A stretch of 64,000 nucleotides of DNA from Pomphorhynchus laevis (GCA_012934845.2 WNNJ02000253.1:97952-161951); one strand, 5' to 3'. Counted from the stretch's first letter, positions 11,628 through 22,960 are shown. Made by a program: numbers and translations. The notes: a model not told the origin generated them from the letters alone.

Positions 11628-12590
11628 TTTAAAGTGGCAAATGCGTACCAGCTGCACGCTTACAAGTCCACTAACTAACACAAAACTGCAAAATTCATAC
11701 AGATCAATTTGTTAAATTGGTTAAATTGGATCGAATTTGGCGTATAAACATGGCGTTAAGGTTGATTGGTGTATATGGATGGGCAGATTTTTCCACAATA
11801 TAAAAACAGCCACAAGGAAGGAGCGAAAGATAAAATAGGAGAGTAGTTTGGGGCATGTAAAAGAAGAGAATTACATAAACGCAAAGAACAGTAAACAGGA
11901 CGAGAATTGTCAAGAAAAGGTAGGTTGAGAAATGAAGGGGTAGGAAAAGTTACAAAGCGGAAAAAGCAATGAGAAGAAGACGAATTTGAACACGACAATA
12001 AATTGTAGGCAAATCGAGAGAAGCAAGATGGTAGGATGTATGATCAAAACGACGAAGACGGAGGAGAATTCGGACGGCTGCGTTGACGATGCGTTGTTGG
12101 GGAATAAGAGTGGATTTAGATGAGTTGGAATATAGACTAAGACAGTAATCAAGTTTTGAGAAAAGGAGATAAGATATGAGAGTCATACAAGAAGGGAAAT
12201 CGATCAATCTACAAATTCGAAGGAGGTTGAGGAGAATCAAGGTAGATGAGCGTACTTTATCTCTAACGCATTGAGCTAACGGATTGATTTAACGGATTAA
12301 ACGAATGAAATAAACGGTCGAACTGAACGAACAATATTACCGAATAAACTGAATATACACACTGAACTCTTCAGCTAAATTATGTTAGTGGGATTGTAAG
12401 CGCGCGGTTGGTACGCATTTGCCACTAAAAAAATAAATTCTATCTTAAAAAACGAAACGTTTCAGTAAAAGTCGGTTATCGAAATGGAAGCCTAAAAAAA
12501 CGAGATTAACAACGATAGGAAGAATTGTAGAATTGAATGATACGAAGGGAGGTTTTAAGCCGAGGCGTCGAGGAAGGATCCATATAATAA
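11628..12590 (-). mobile_element. L2-like LINE, 3' fragment (subfamily 2)
   Basis: The minus-strand translation contains SKLDYCLSLYSNSSKSTLIP, a RIVNAAVRILLRLRRFDHTS block and LASLDLPTIY, the conserved C-terminal region of L2-type ORF2. The 3' end carries the family stem-loop (GCGTAC...GCACGC at 11643-11659). The copy is interrupted at 12265-12448 and resumes with the segment matching 23990-24115. It is truncated at 12590 and has several frameshifts. Confidence 0.85.
12265..12448 (+). mobile_element. Possible L2-tailed non-autonomous insertion
   Basis: Inserted in the L2-like copy at 11628-12590, on the opposite strand, between ...TCTCTAACG and ...AACGTTTCAG, so AACG may be its target duplication. 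Its last 70 bp are an L2-type 3' tail (GTAAGCGCGCGG, TACGCATTTGCCAC, then an A-rich end). The first 110 bp (GAGCTAACGGATTGATTTAA...) do not resemble the L2-like ORF2 end. It may be a SINE using an L2 tail, or a very short decayed L2 copy plus filler. No tRNA-type A or B box was recognised. Confidence 0.35.
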
Positions 12591-12805
12591 TACTAATTTA
12601 TTTAACGTGGCAAATACGTGCCAGCTGCACGCTTACAAGTCCACTAACAAAAAATGAAAAAGTCAAACAGATATATTGTTTAAATGAGATCGGATTTGGC
12701 GTTTGAAGCACGGAAGAAAGGTTGATTGGCCTATATGAATGGGCAGATGATTCCACGGTAGTGGAGCAGCCACCGGGACGGAGCGAAATTTAAAGGAGGT
12801 AGAGT

Positions 12806-15539
12806 AAAAAAACGATTTATTTTAATGTGGCAAATGCGTGCCAGCGCACGCTTACATGACCACAACAAAACAAGACTGTGAATCAGGTGTCGAGAAGGTG
12901 TGAACGGAGGAGGTGTTTGAATGTGATAAAGGAGGGAGCGCGGCGGACGTCGAGAGGAAGTTGATTCCAGGCGAGTGAGGCGGCGACGAGGAAGGATCGG
13001 AGACCGTAGTTGTTGGAGTAATTAGGAACGTGGAGTAAGAGGGTATGACAGGAACGAAGCGATAGCGAGGTGGGGCGAGTATCGTCTAAGAAAGGAAGGT
13101 TGATGAACGATGGGGAGCCGACAGCGATGAGACGAAAAGTAACGAGAAGGCGGAGTTTGATGCGGATGTGGATGGTGGGCCAGGAGAGTTGGGCAAAATA
13201 TGTGGATGTGTGGTCGAAGCGACGGAGACAAAAGAGCACTCGAACGGCGGTGTTGATTATTCGTTGTAGGAGTAGGATGATGGATTTTGGAGAATTGGCG
13301 GAAAGGCTAAGGCAGTAATCGATTTTAGGGAAAAGAAGCGATGAAAGAAGAGACATACAAGAACGGAAGTCGATAAGGGGGCGGATACGGCGGATGTCAC
13401 GGAGAATTAAGTTAGACGAGCGGACCTTGTCACGGACGAAAGGTTTAAGGGAAAGGTGATCATCGAAATGGAAGCCTAAGAAAGTGAGATTGTGGACTAT
13501 AGGGATGATCGATGAGGCAAAAGAAACAATGGGAGGAGATATGTTTGGTTTACGGGGGAGGATCCACATTATTTTGGACTTTTCGGGGTTTAGAACGAGA
13601 TGGAGATTGGAGAGACGTTTGTAGATAGAAGAAAGACAGTTGGAGGCAGAAATGCCGATATCGTGTATGCGATGTGCGGGTGCATGAGCATAGATTAGAA
13701 TGTCATCGGCGTATTGCATGACCTTAAAGGAGTAAGGTTTGATAAACGGAGATAGATCGCCAAGCAGAAGAGAGAAAAGCATAGGACCTAGGACTGAACC
13801 TTGTGAGACCCCGCAAAAAATAGGGATGGGAGGGGAGGATGATGAATTAGAACAGACGCGAAAGGAACGGTCGGATAGGTATGAGGCGAACCATGCTACG
13901 GAGGAGGAAGAAAATCCGTAATCATAACGAAGGCGAGAAAGGAGGACAGAGTGATCGACAATGTCGAATGCGGAGGAGAGGTCGAGGGAGATGAGAACAC
14001 TATATAGAGCCTTGTCTCGAGAAATGAGTAAGTCGTTGTACACTTTTATGCATGCGATTTCTGTCGAGTGATTAGAGCGGAAAGCGGATTGGAAAGGAGG
14101 GTACAGATTGGATGAGGAGAGATAAGCGTTGATTTGTATTAAGATGAGGCGTTCTAAGAGCTTAGAAAGAGTAGGGAGTAGCGAAATAGGGCGATAGCTA
14201 TAAGGAAGGGAGGGGTCGAGCGATTGTTTTTTAAGGAGGGGACGAACGATTGCGGATTTCCAGTGTGAAGGGAAGATACGACTGCGGATGGACGAGTTAA
14301 ACAAGGTTGTGAGAAATGGGGATATCGATGAGCATATAGATTTTAATATGTGGGTAGGCAGGGGATCGGCGGGTGAGGTTTTGTTGGGCAAGGACATGAG
14401 GACAGATGATATTTCTGTAGGTGAGACAGGGAGAAGATGAAAGAGTTCCGGAAGGATGAGGCTAGGCGGGGCAGAGTGGGATAGGATGGAGACCGGGGTG
14501 TGAGAGAGCAGCGTGGATACTTTAGTCTGGAGAAATGACGAATAATCATTAGCATTGATGTTGCACGGCGTAGAGGAACGAGCCAGGATTGAGTTAAAAG
14601 TATGCCAGAGAGTCTTAGAGTTGAATGAAGTGATGATTTTATGCTGCCAGAAGGAGTTGCATTTGGTACGTAGTAGGTTGAGATGAGACCGGCGAAGAGC
14701 AAGATAGGAATCACGGAAAGACGGAGTGATCGAGTGGAAATCGCGTCTGAGAGAGCGGTGATAGACTCGAAAAGCATGGCGGAGTCGACGCTTTGAGAGT
14801 AGACATTGGATGTCAAACCATGGGGCACGGTGCAAGCGACGGTGTGTGTGAGATTTGAAGGGCAAGAGAATATCGAGAGTGGATGTGAGTTCAGAGTTGA
14901 AAAGAAAGGCGAGATTGTGAGGAGATGAATATGTTATTGTGGGTAATGATAGAGACGATTTGAGAAAGGCAGAACGGAAAAGGGAGAGGTCAAGATTTCT
15001 CAAAGGGCGACGTAGGATTGTAGGTGTGTGAGGAGGGTTGTGGTTGCGAGTGAGATCAAGGGTGATAAGAAAGTGATCGGATAGACCAGGATCAGAGATG
15101 GACAGTGAGGTGTAGGCAGCAAAATGATCGGGGACAGCGATGATGTCGAGTGCTTCACCAAGTATATGTGTAAGGGCAGTGGAGATTAGTTTGTAATTGT
15201 AGTTGGATAGAATGTTGATGAAGCGGATGGAATCTGTGGAAGAGGGGCGGTCTAGGCGGATATTGAAGTCGCCTAGAACGAGTGAAGGGATTGAGGACAA
15301 AGAACAATGAGAAAGGAGGTCAGCGAGTTCGGTAAAAAATAAGGCTGTGGGAGCTGATGAACCAGGACGGTATACAATGGCGAGATCTAGAGTGATCGGG
15401 TTAGAATAACGACAAGTGAGCAATTCAAAAGAGCAAGGACTGAAAGGGGGATTGATTTTGCGAAGAGACGCTGGGTGACGCGCGAATGCGACGATGCCGC
15501 CATGATTAGAGGATTTAGAAGGGCATGAAAAGGGCATGA
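12806..15539 (-). mobile_element. L2-like LINE (subfamily 1), young, 5'-truncated
   Basis: Inserted into an older L2-like copy with a 5-bp target duplication AGAGT. The 3' end is the stem-loop GCGTGC-CAGC-GCACGC (12836-12851) followed by an A/T-rich tail. Truncation removed ORF1 and the first part of the endonuclease. The 10-mer AGGGCATGAA is duplicated at the 5' junction. The ORF2 portion is open throughout. Positions 12806-14285 are almost identical, in inverted orientation, to 18057-19535. Confidence 0.92.
12883..15537 (-). CDS. L2-like LINE ORF2: endonuclease (partial) and reverse transcriptase
   Basis: An open frame of 884 codons. The first quarter is the C-terminal part of an apurinic-type endonuclease: GGIVAFARH, LDLAIVYRPGS, VLGDFNIRLDRPSS, LDIIAVP and GLSDHFLITLDL (the SDH catalytic motif). 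The N-terminal catalytic Asn and Glu motifs are missing because the copy is 5'-truncated, so no natural start codon is present. The RT follows with SLDLSSAFDIVDH (motif A), GVSQGSVLGPMLFSLLLGD (motif B) and MQYADDILIYAH (motif C, YADD). The C-terminus has the INTAVRVLFCLRRFDHTS block typical of L2. The protein is rich in Ser, Pro and Leu, and the DNA is much richer in G+C than its flanks. Lack of lesions implies a recent insertion. Confidence 0.9.
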   Translation of the reverse strand: MPFSCPSKSSNHGGIVAFARHPASLRKINPPFSPCSFELLTCRYSNPITLDLAIVYRPGSSAPTALFFTELADLLSHCSLSSIPSLVLGDFNIRLDRPSSTDSIRFINILSNYNYKLISTALTHILGEALDIIAVPDHFAAYTSLSISDPGLSDHFLITLDLTRNHNPPHTPTILRRPLRNLDLSLFRSAFLKSSLSLPTITYSSPHNLAFLFNSELTSTLDILLPFKSHTHRRLHRAPWFDIQCLLSKRRLRHAFRVYHRSLRRDFHSITPSFRDSYLALRRSHLNLLRTKCNSFWQHKIITSFNSKTLWHTFNSILARSSTPCNINANDYSSFLQTKVSTLLSHTPVSILSHSAPPSLILPELFHLLPVSPTEISSVLMSLPNKTSPADPLPTHILKSICSSISPFLTTLFNSSIRSRIFPSHWKSAIVRPLLKKQSLDPSLPYSYRPISLLPTLSKLLERLILIQINAYLSSSNLYPPFQSAFRSNHSTEIACIKVYNDLLISRDKALYSVLISLDLSSAFDIVDHSVLLSRLRYDYGFSSSSVAWFASYLSDRSFRVCSNSSSSPPIPIFCGVSQGSVLGPMLFSLLLGDLSPFIKPYSFKVMQYADDILIYAHAPAHRIHDIGISASNCLSSIYKRLSNLHLVLNPEKSKIMWILPRKPNISPPIVSFASSIIPIVHNLTFLGFHFDDHLSLKPFVRDKVRSSNLILRDIRRIRPLIDFRSCMSLLSSLLFPKIDYCLSLSANSPKSIILLLQRIINTAVRVLFCLRRFDHTSTYFAQLSWPTIHIRIKLRLLVTFRLIAVGSPSFINLPFLDDTRPTSLSLRSCHTLLLHVPNYSNNYGLRSFLVAASLAWNQLPLDVRRAPSFITFKHLLRSHLLDT

Positions 15540-17130
15540 AGAGTTTGAGAGATGTAAAAGAAGGGAATTACAGTAACGCAAGGAACAGTAAGCAAGACAA
15601 GAATTATCAAGAAAAGGAAGGTTGAGAAATGAAGGGGTATGAAAAGTTACAAGGCGGAAAGCAACGAGAAGACGAATTTAAACACTAAAATAAATTGTAG
15701 GCAAATCGAGAGAAGCAAGATAGTGGGATGTATGATCAAAACGACGAAGACGGAGGAGAAGTCGGACAGCTGCGTTGATGATGCGTTGTAGTGGAAGAAG
15801 AGTGGATTTGGGTGAGTTGGAAAATATACTAAGACAATAATCGAGTCTAGAAAAAAGTAGAGAAGATACAAGAGTCATACAAATTGAATTAAAAAAATCC
15901 AATACATTTGGATTTATTAGCTTTCAGAGAAATACGAATGAAAAAAGATGATTAAAATTGAGGAAAGACAGTTGGAAGCAGAAACACTAAGATCATTAAT
16001 ACGATAAGCAGGTTCATGAGCATAGATGAGAATGTCATCAGCATATTGCATAACATAAAAGTTGAATGTATAAGAAATCGAAGACAAGTCACCGAGAAGA
16101 ATAGAGAAAAGCAAAGGGCCTAATACGGATCCTTGTGAACACCTGACGGGATTGAAAAATGATGGGAAAGCGAGGAGTTAGAACAGAGTAAAATGTACAG
16201 TAATTAGATCGAAAAGAGGCTTGGAAGGAAAAAAATAAGTTTGAGCAAAATATATATGCATTAACTTGCTTGAGAATGAGAATTCGGTAGGTTTAGAGAG
16301 GGTTGGGAGAAGTGAGATAGAACGGTACGAAGATGGTAGTGAGGGATCGAGATATTGCTTTTTAAGGCGAGGATGAACAGTGGCGCATTTCTAGTTGGAA
16401 GGAAATGTGCAATTACGGATAGACAAGTTGAGCAATGTTGTTATGAAGTGTGAGATATAATATCAGATATTTTTAAGTAAGTGAGTGGGAATTGGGCTCA
16501 AGGAGAGGTTTTATTGGGTAATGGCAGAATGACCGAATAAACTTTGTCAGACAAAACGGGAAAGTGGGATAGCTCTGGGAGGGAAGTATTTTAAGAGAAG
16601 AGAAGATATAAGGGGCATATGGGTAGAAGAGAAAATAAATTAGATAGTTAGATTGAATATAGGAAGAAAATTTATCTTCAGATTTTCTAATGAGATTTAA
16701 AGTTGGAAGAGGACTTGAGTTGATTTCGCGAAAGAAAGTACGTTTAGAACGCATATGAATGAAATTGGACAGCGAAGAGAAAGGTAGGAAGCACGGATAT
16801 TTAGAGTGAGTGAGTTTAGAGAACGTGAAAGAAAGCGATTAATCACACGATAAGTGACGGAGTGGAAGCTTAGAAAGACTACAGTCCAAATCGAACCAGG
16901 AAACATAACGCAAGCGCAGAAAACGTCAGGGTCGACTAGGCAGAAGCTGATTGAGAATAGTTGTAAGTTCAGAATCAAACTAGATGCAGAGATCATCGGG
17001 AGAAAGATAGTTATGTGAAAGTGAAAAGAGTGAGAATTGGGTAAGGTTGCCCAGAAAATGGATATATCGAGAAATTTCCGGGGTTGACTTGGATTAGCTA
17101 ATGTTAGAGGTGGAGAAGAAGGTTGGAGAC

Positions 17131-17132
17131 GA
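17131..17132. other. Boundary note inside decayed L2-like copy
   Basis: The endonuclease region of the older L2-like copy (12596-17922) has GLPDHFLVTL-type sequence near here (ORF fragment 16697-17161), equivalent to GLSDHFLVTL in the better-preserved copies. It is noted only to place the domain. Confidence 0.5.
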
Positions 17133-17922
17133 GTAAGAGTGACAAGGAAATGATCGGGCAAACCAGGATCAGTAATTACAAGGAGGTATATGCATTGAAG
17201 CGGCTGGTAATATCAATGATGTCGAGATCATCACCGAGGATATGAGTTGGGCTTGTTGAAAGTAATTCATAGTTAAAATAAAAAGGTTTGTTAGATTGAT
17301 AGTCAGAGTCGGTCAGGCGATCAAAACAAATGCTAAAGTCACCGAGAACAAAAGAAGGATATAAGACAATTATCAGTGAGAAAAAATATCTGCAAGCTCA
17401 CTAGAGATCATACATGAGGGTGTTAGCTGAGTCTAGACGGTATACAATCACGAGTTCGATTGGGAAAGGACTTAATGACCTACATATGAGCAATTCGAAC
17501 GAAATGGAACGGATGTTAGTATTAAATTTACGTAGAGACGTTGGGTGACGAGCAATGGTAACAATATTACCATGATTAGAAGCAGTGGATGTGGAAGAGA
17601 CAATTGGACGAGCTGATATAACAAGAGAACAACCAGAGCGACATAAACGACAAATGGCAATATCTTTAGAGTCAGGGTGCCAGGAATTGGTAATGCGGAT
17701 AATATCGATAGATAATTGATCAAATATATCAATGTGCAGATTAGCTTTATGAAGAACAGAGTGAGTGTTGAAGTATGAAGTGTTGAAAAGTTTGTTTAGG
17801 ACTAAACGAAAAATATGTTCAGGAGTGATATCGACTAGCAAAGAAGAACTTGGGGAGAGACGGGACGCAATTGGATTTTTGATCTCGTGCGTACGATGTA
17901 GAATCTTCAAATCTTCGAATCG

Positions 17923-18056
17923 TTGCTGATTAATAAAATCCTGTCAATAATTGGAAATATGAAGAGTACGTTCAAAATCTTCAAATTTTTTCAATGGATT
18001 TGCAACCTTAGAGGACGGGTATACACTGTCAACAAGTTTAGCGAACTGGGGCCCGA
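17923..18056. other. Short unassigned spacer between L2-like copies
   Basis: No motif seen. It separates the older minus-strand copy from the plus-strand young copy. Confidence 0.4.
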
Positions 18057-19535
18057 GTATCTTCCCTTCACACTGGAAATTCGCAATCGTTCGTCCCCTC
18101 CTTAAGAAACAATCGCTCGACCCCTCCCTTCCTTCTAGCTATCGCCCCATTTCACTACTCCCTACTCTTTCTAAGCTCTTAAAACGCCTCATCTTAATAC
18201 AAATCCACGCTTATCTCTCCTCATATAATTTGTACCCTCCTTTCCAATCCGCTTTCCGCTCTAATCACTCGACAGAAATCGCATACATAAAAGTGTACAA
18301 CGACTTACTCATTTCTCGAGACAAGGCTCTATATAGTGTTCTCATCTCCCTCGACCTCTCCTCCGCATTCGACATTGTCGACCACTCCGTCCTCCTTTCT
18401 CGCCTTCGTTATGATTACGGCTTTTCTTCCTCCTCCGTAGCATGGTTCGCCTCATATCTATCCGACCGTTCCTTTCGCGTATGTTCTAATTCATCATCCT
18501 CCTCTCCCATCCCTATTTTTTTGCGGGGTCCCACAAGGTTCAGTCCTAGGTCCCCTGCTTTTCTCTCTTCTGCTTGGCGATCTATCTCCATTTATCAAAC
18601 CTTACTCCTTTAAGGTCATGCAATACGCCGATGACATTCTAATCTATGCTCATGCACCCGCACATCGCATACACGATATCGGCATTTCTGCCTCCAACTG
18701 TCTTTCTTCTATCTACAAACGTCTCTCCAATCTCCATCTCGTTCTAAACCCCGAAAAGTCCAAAATAATGTGGATCCTCCCCGTAAACCAAGCATATCTC
18801 CTCCCACTGTATATTTTGCCTCATCGATCATCCCCATAGTCCACAATCTCACTTTCTTAGGCTTCCATTTCGATGATCACATTTCCCTTAAACCCTTCGT
18901 CCATGACAAGGTCCGCTCATCTAACTTAATTCTCCGTGACATCCGCCGTATCCGCCCCCTTATCGACTTCCGTTCTTGTATGTCTCTTCTTTCATCGCTT
19001 CTTTTCCCTAAAATCGATTACTGCCTTAGCCTTTTCGCCAATTCTCCAAAATCCATCATCCTACTCCTACAACGAATAATCAACACCGCCGTTCGAGTGC
19101 TCTTTCGTCTCCGTCGCTTCGACCACACATCCACATATTTTGCCCAACTATCCTGGCCCACCATCCACATCCGCATCAAACTCCGCCTTCTCGTTACCTT
19201 TCGTCTCATCGCTGTCGGCTCCCCATCGTTCATCAACCTTCCTTTCTTAGACGATACTCGCCCCACCTCGCTATCGCTTCGTTCTTGTCATACCCTCTTA
19301 CTCCACGTTCCTAATTACTCCAACAACTACGGTCTCCGATCCTTCCTCGTCGCCGCCTCACTCGCCTGGAATCAACTCCCTCTCGACGTCCGCCGCGCTC
19401 CCTCCTTTATCATATTCAAACACCTCCTCCGTTCACACCTTCTCGACACCTGATTCACAGTCTTGTTTTGTTGTGGTCATGTAAGCGTGCGCTGGCACGC
19501 ATTTGCCACGTTTGCCACGTTAAAATAAAATAAAA
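18057..19535 (+). mobile_element. L2-like LINE (subfamily 1), 3' half, inverted partner of 12806-14285
   Basis: Plus-strand copy of the RT and C-terminal region: SAFDIVDHSVLLSRL, MQYADDILIYAHAPAHRIH and INTAVRVLFRLRRFDHTS. It is nearly identical to the young copy at 12806-15539 but has two frameshifts (after SSSSSPIPIF near 18525 and after KSKIMWILP near 18780) and is 5'-truncated at 18057. The 3' end has the stem-loop GCGTGC-GCTG-GCACGC and a tail with a tandem TTTGCCACGT repeat before an A-rich end. With its partner it forms an inverted repeat of about 1.48 kb, 3.8 kb apart. Confidence 0.92.
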
Positions 19536-21120
19536 GGAGAAAGTTTCACTTACAGATCAAAATGCTTATCGTTGAATTGCAATTCTAAATCACACATAAA
19601 TAGTTATCATCAATAGTGTGAAATATGAAATAGATAAGATGATAAGGGAATGGATTTCTTGATTTATTGTAGAAAAGGAGTCACAGTGCAGGAACGTTGA
19701 CGTCGTTTGAAGAGTAGAAGCGACGATGAATAACAGACGTAAGCTGACAAAGAATTCAAGGCAAGTGGAGAATTAACGATAAAATAGGGAGACTATTGTT
19801 GGTTAAGTGCAGATGGACGTGGATAAGTAGAGAATTACTATATAGTAGAGCCCAGGAAGCAAAGCGCTTATCATTAAGATAAGCAAGGTGTAAGTAGGAT
19901 GGTGTGTAACAAAATAAAAGACGAAATGTAACGATACGCAAGCTAAATTCATTACTAAGGTTAATTATGGACCAAGATGGGACGTAAAGATTATGGGATA
20001 TATGGTTAAAGCGGCAAAGACGCGAAAGGACACGAGCAGCTAGATTTATGAGTCGTTCAAAAGGTGAAAAATCATAATTGGGAGAATTGGCAAGGAGGCT
20101 AAGCAATAATCGATTATGGAAAACAGAAACTACTATATAAGAACAAGGCAAGAACGGAAGTCGATCAGTACGAATGTAACGGATATCATAAAGAAATAAG
20201 AACGAAAAACGAACTTTGTAATGAACAAAAGGTTTGAGGGAAAGGAAATTTGTCGAAGTGAAAAGCTAAGAATTCAGATTGTCAACGGTTTGGAGACTGA
20301 TCGAATTAATAGATAAAGTAGGTGCAGTTATTTCGAGGTGATGAGTTATGATACACATGATTTTGATATTTTCAGGATTAAGAGCTAGACGAAGGGAGAA
20401 AGATAATTTGAGATAGACATAAGGCAAATCGTGGAAGTAGCGAGATCTTGGATATAAAAATGATACGCGTGAGAGTAGAGAATGATATCATCTTTATATT
20501 GCATCAGATGAAAGTTATAGTCACGAGTTATAACAGACAAGTAACAGAGAAGTGAAAAAGAAAATATAAAACGGAGAATTGTGGATCACCAAGCGAGATG
20601 GATGAAGATATAAATAAAGAGGAGTTTGAGTGAACACAAAGAAATCGTTTGGAGAAATAAAATGTAAACTAGATTGCAGTAGGAACAGAGAAACCATAAT
20701 GGTGACGATGACTGGAGTAGGATAGAATGATCGACAATGTCAAACGCAGAAGACACGTCAAGAGAGATTAAGACGCAACATAGTTTCATATCGCAGCCTT
20801 GAAGTAGATCACAGAAAACTTTTTACAAGCAAGTTCATTGGAATAATAAGAACAGAAGACAGACTGAAAAGTGAGTATAAATATGAGGAAACAAGGTATC
20901 GATTGACTTGATATATCACAAGTCGATCAAGGAGTTTAGATAAAGTCGGAAAAAGAGAAATCGGGCGTGATTTATATGACAGCAAAGGATAATGCGACAT
21001 TTTCTTTAGAAGTTGACGTACAATGACAGTTTTTCGGTTTTATAGAAAAGTGCAGCTACGGATGAGAGTTGGAAAGGGCAGTAAGGAATTATGATAAATT
21101 GGAATGAATAGATTTAAATA

Positions 21121-21162
21121 CATATGCTGGGATAGAGTCGCAGAACCCTATCCCATCATATG
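21121..21162. repeat. Inverted repeat, 15-bp arms
   Basis: Arms 21121-21135 (CATATGCTGGGATAG) and 21148-21162 pair with one mismatch across a 12-nt loop. Confidence 0.85.
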
Positions 21163-21166
21163 AAAC

Positions 21167-21225
21167 TTTTCACAACACCTCTATGAATCTACCTATCGGA
21201 TAGGTTCATAGAGGTGTTGTGAAAA
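21167..21225. repeat. Hairpin, 21-bp perfect arms plus inner 7-bp stem
   Basis: Arm 21167-21187 (TTTTCACAACACCTCTATGA plus A) pairs perfectly with 21205-21225. An inner stem ACCTATC / GATAGGT fills the spacer, so almost the whole 59 bp folds back on itself. Confidence 0.92.
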
Positions 21226-21293
21226 TTTATGAGAAAATTAGAGACTTCGTACGAAAAAGCAGTAATGAAAAGCACAGAAACAGTGCTTTTTCA

Positions 21294-21349
21294 GTAAAGC
21301 ATCAGTCATCGTCTTGCTCTGATGAGCAAGACGAGGACTGATGCTTTAC
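21294..21349. repeat. Hairpin, 26-bp arms, 4-nt loop
   Basis: Arm 21294-21319 (begins GTAAAGCATCAGTCATCG, ends TTGCTC) pairs with 21324-21349 with a single mismatch. The loop is TGAT. A smaller hairpin, AAAAGCAC / GTGCTTTT, lies just before it at 21268-21290. Confidence 0.92.
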
Positions 21350-21710
21350 CTGAATAATGGATATGAACGTAGTAATTTTAGACTGAAAATAAGAGGAGAA
21401 CTTTTGAGGATCGATGGTATGAACATTTAAAGAACGAGCAAGAAGAAAATTAAAGATTTTCCAAATAGACTTTTGATCAGACGAATATGCGATTATATTT
21501 TGACATGAAAGTTCAAATTTATCACTTAAAAGAGAGTGGTGGGAGCGTCGAGAATTAAAGTAATAAACACGATGACTAGAGATATAAGTGTGACCATGTT
21601 TAAGAAAACGAAGATGAAATCTAAAAGAATTATGTAGAATGCACTTAGAAATTCTACAGTTAGAGTCGAACCAAAGTTCAGACGACGAGCATTTAGCAAA
21701 TCGGGATTGG

Positions 21711-21747
21711 CGATGTAAAATATAATCGAGGATTATATTTTACATCG
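21711..21747. repeat. Hairpin, perfect 17-bp arms, 3-nt loop
   Basis: CGATGTAAAATATAATC, GAG, then the exact reverse complement, within the decayed L2-like copy. Confidence 0.92.
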
Positions 21748-22960
21748 TGGTAATGTTTGTTAGTAAATGGATGCTAAAGTCGGACAGAAGACATTAAGTT
21801 TTACGGAATCTCAATCAGAAGAGCGATTTAGACGGATGTTGAAATCACTAAAGACAATTAAATGTAAAGAAGAAAGTGAACTGTCTGATAGTAGATTGGC
21901 CAGTTTATTGAAATATAAGCAAGACGGTACAGATTAACCTGGACGATAGATGATTACAAGTTGAATAGAAAAAGTAAATGAAGATTTGCAAAGGAGCAAT
22001 TCAAATGTAGTATAGGGTAAGGTGAAATCAATTTTTTCAAGAGACAAACGGATACGATCGAAGGCAACGATTCCGCCATGATTAGAAGAAGTAGTTGATT
22101 TTGTTGAGCCGATGAGGCGAACAAAGTCAATAAGAGAAAATCCGAAGGAACAGTGGTTACAGATAGCAAGGTAATCGGAATCAGTATTCCAGAATTAAGT
22201 GAGACATAAAAGATCAAGTGGTTATTGTGCGAATAAATCGAGAAGTAAGTCAGCTTTGTAAAGAATGGAACGGGTGTTTAAAAGTGCAAGACAAAAATAG
22301 CGTTTTGTATCATTGTTGACTAGAGGAGATGAAGAGGATAGACACGTTATTAACGGATTTTTGGACGTAGGTGCACTACACGAAATTTTCATTTACATTT
22401 TTGATGACAAGGGATGACTCGCCATTGACTTCAAGTCGACACTTTTTAAGACGAGCAGATGAAAGTTGATCGATTTTAGAGGGTGAACGATCGGAAAAAT
22501 ACGACAAGCAGAGGATGGTGACACGAATTTAAACCGTTGAGATAGTATTGAGGATTGGGTGCGGTATATACAAGCATACTTTAAATGTGGATGATGATTT
22601 GAATCGGAAGCAAAAACGAATTTATTAAGACGATACAATGAAAATGAAGAGGCATCACTGATGAGATATGAGTAATCGTGACAAGGTATGAGCGGGAAGC
22701 GAAAACATCAATATCAAGACGGGCTTGTGGAAAAGAGAAATCAGAGGGCTGAACATTAGAGATAATAATAAACCTATAGTGATATGGAAAACGATTATGT
22801 GAAAATTTATGGGTAACGAGTGTAGTCGGGAGAGGGTTAAATACTCGTGGATCAGTAGGAGCCGAAGAGATCGATAAAATTATATAGACAAGTGCAACTG
22901 GATACAAAGAGAGGTATGCACAGTTGACGAAAATATATAAGCAGAATTGGAAGAGGATAG

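Larger units (their letters stand above)
12596..17922 (-). mobile_element. L2-like LINE (subfamily 2), decayed, split by a younger copy
   Basis: The 3' part is 12596-12805 and the rest is 15540-17922. Between them lies the younger L2-like copy, with AGAGT duplicated at 12801-12805 and 15540-15544. Minus-strand pieces read SRLDYCLSIFSNSPKSTLLP, MQYADDILIYAHE (RT YADD box), TITR-type endonuclease fragments such as FRLVLNKLFNTSYFNTHS, and DQLSIDIIRITNSWH (matching DQLSIDILCITESWH in the copy at 23338-27740). It has many stops and frameshifts, so it is much older than the copy inside it. Confidence 0.85.
19680..22960 (-). mobile_element. L2-like LINE (third subfamily), old and decayed, both ORF regions
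   Basis: Minus-strand pieces cover the C-terminal region (FERLINLAARVLSRLCRFNHISHN), RT motif A (LISLDVSSAFDIVDHSILL), the motif upstream of it (SRPISLFPTLSKLLDRLV), an endonuclease piece with ESLPSIVSV, and an ORF1 piece: RFIIISNVQPSDFSFPQARL, then LSQRFKFVSPSSACRIFP. The ORF1 piece matches RCIIISNLKLSESASPQSRL and LSQRFKLLTTSSTCRIFP in the copy at 23338-27740. It has many stops and frameshifts. Four hairpins (21121-21349 and 21711-21747) have been introduced into its body. Confidence 0.8.

Noticed and set aside
13070-13318. Plus-strand frames across the L2-like copies (13070-13318, 13739-13921, 24904-25086, 26374-26922, 36709-37062)
   Set aside because: They are antisense to recognised LINE coding sequence and are basic and repetitive in a way that mirrors the Ser/Leu/Pro-rich sense strand.
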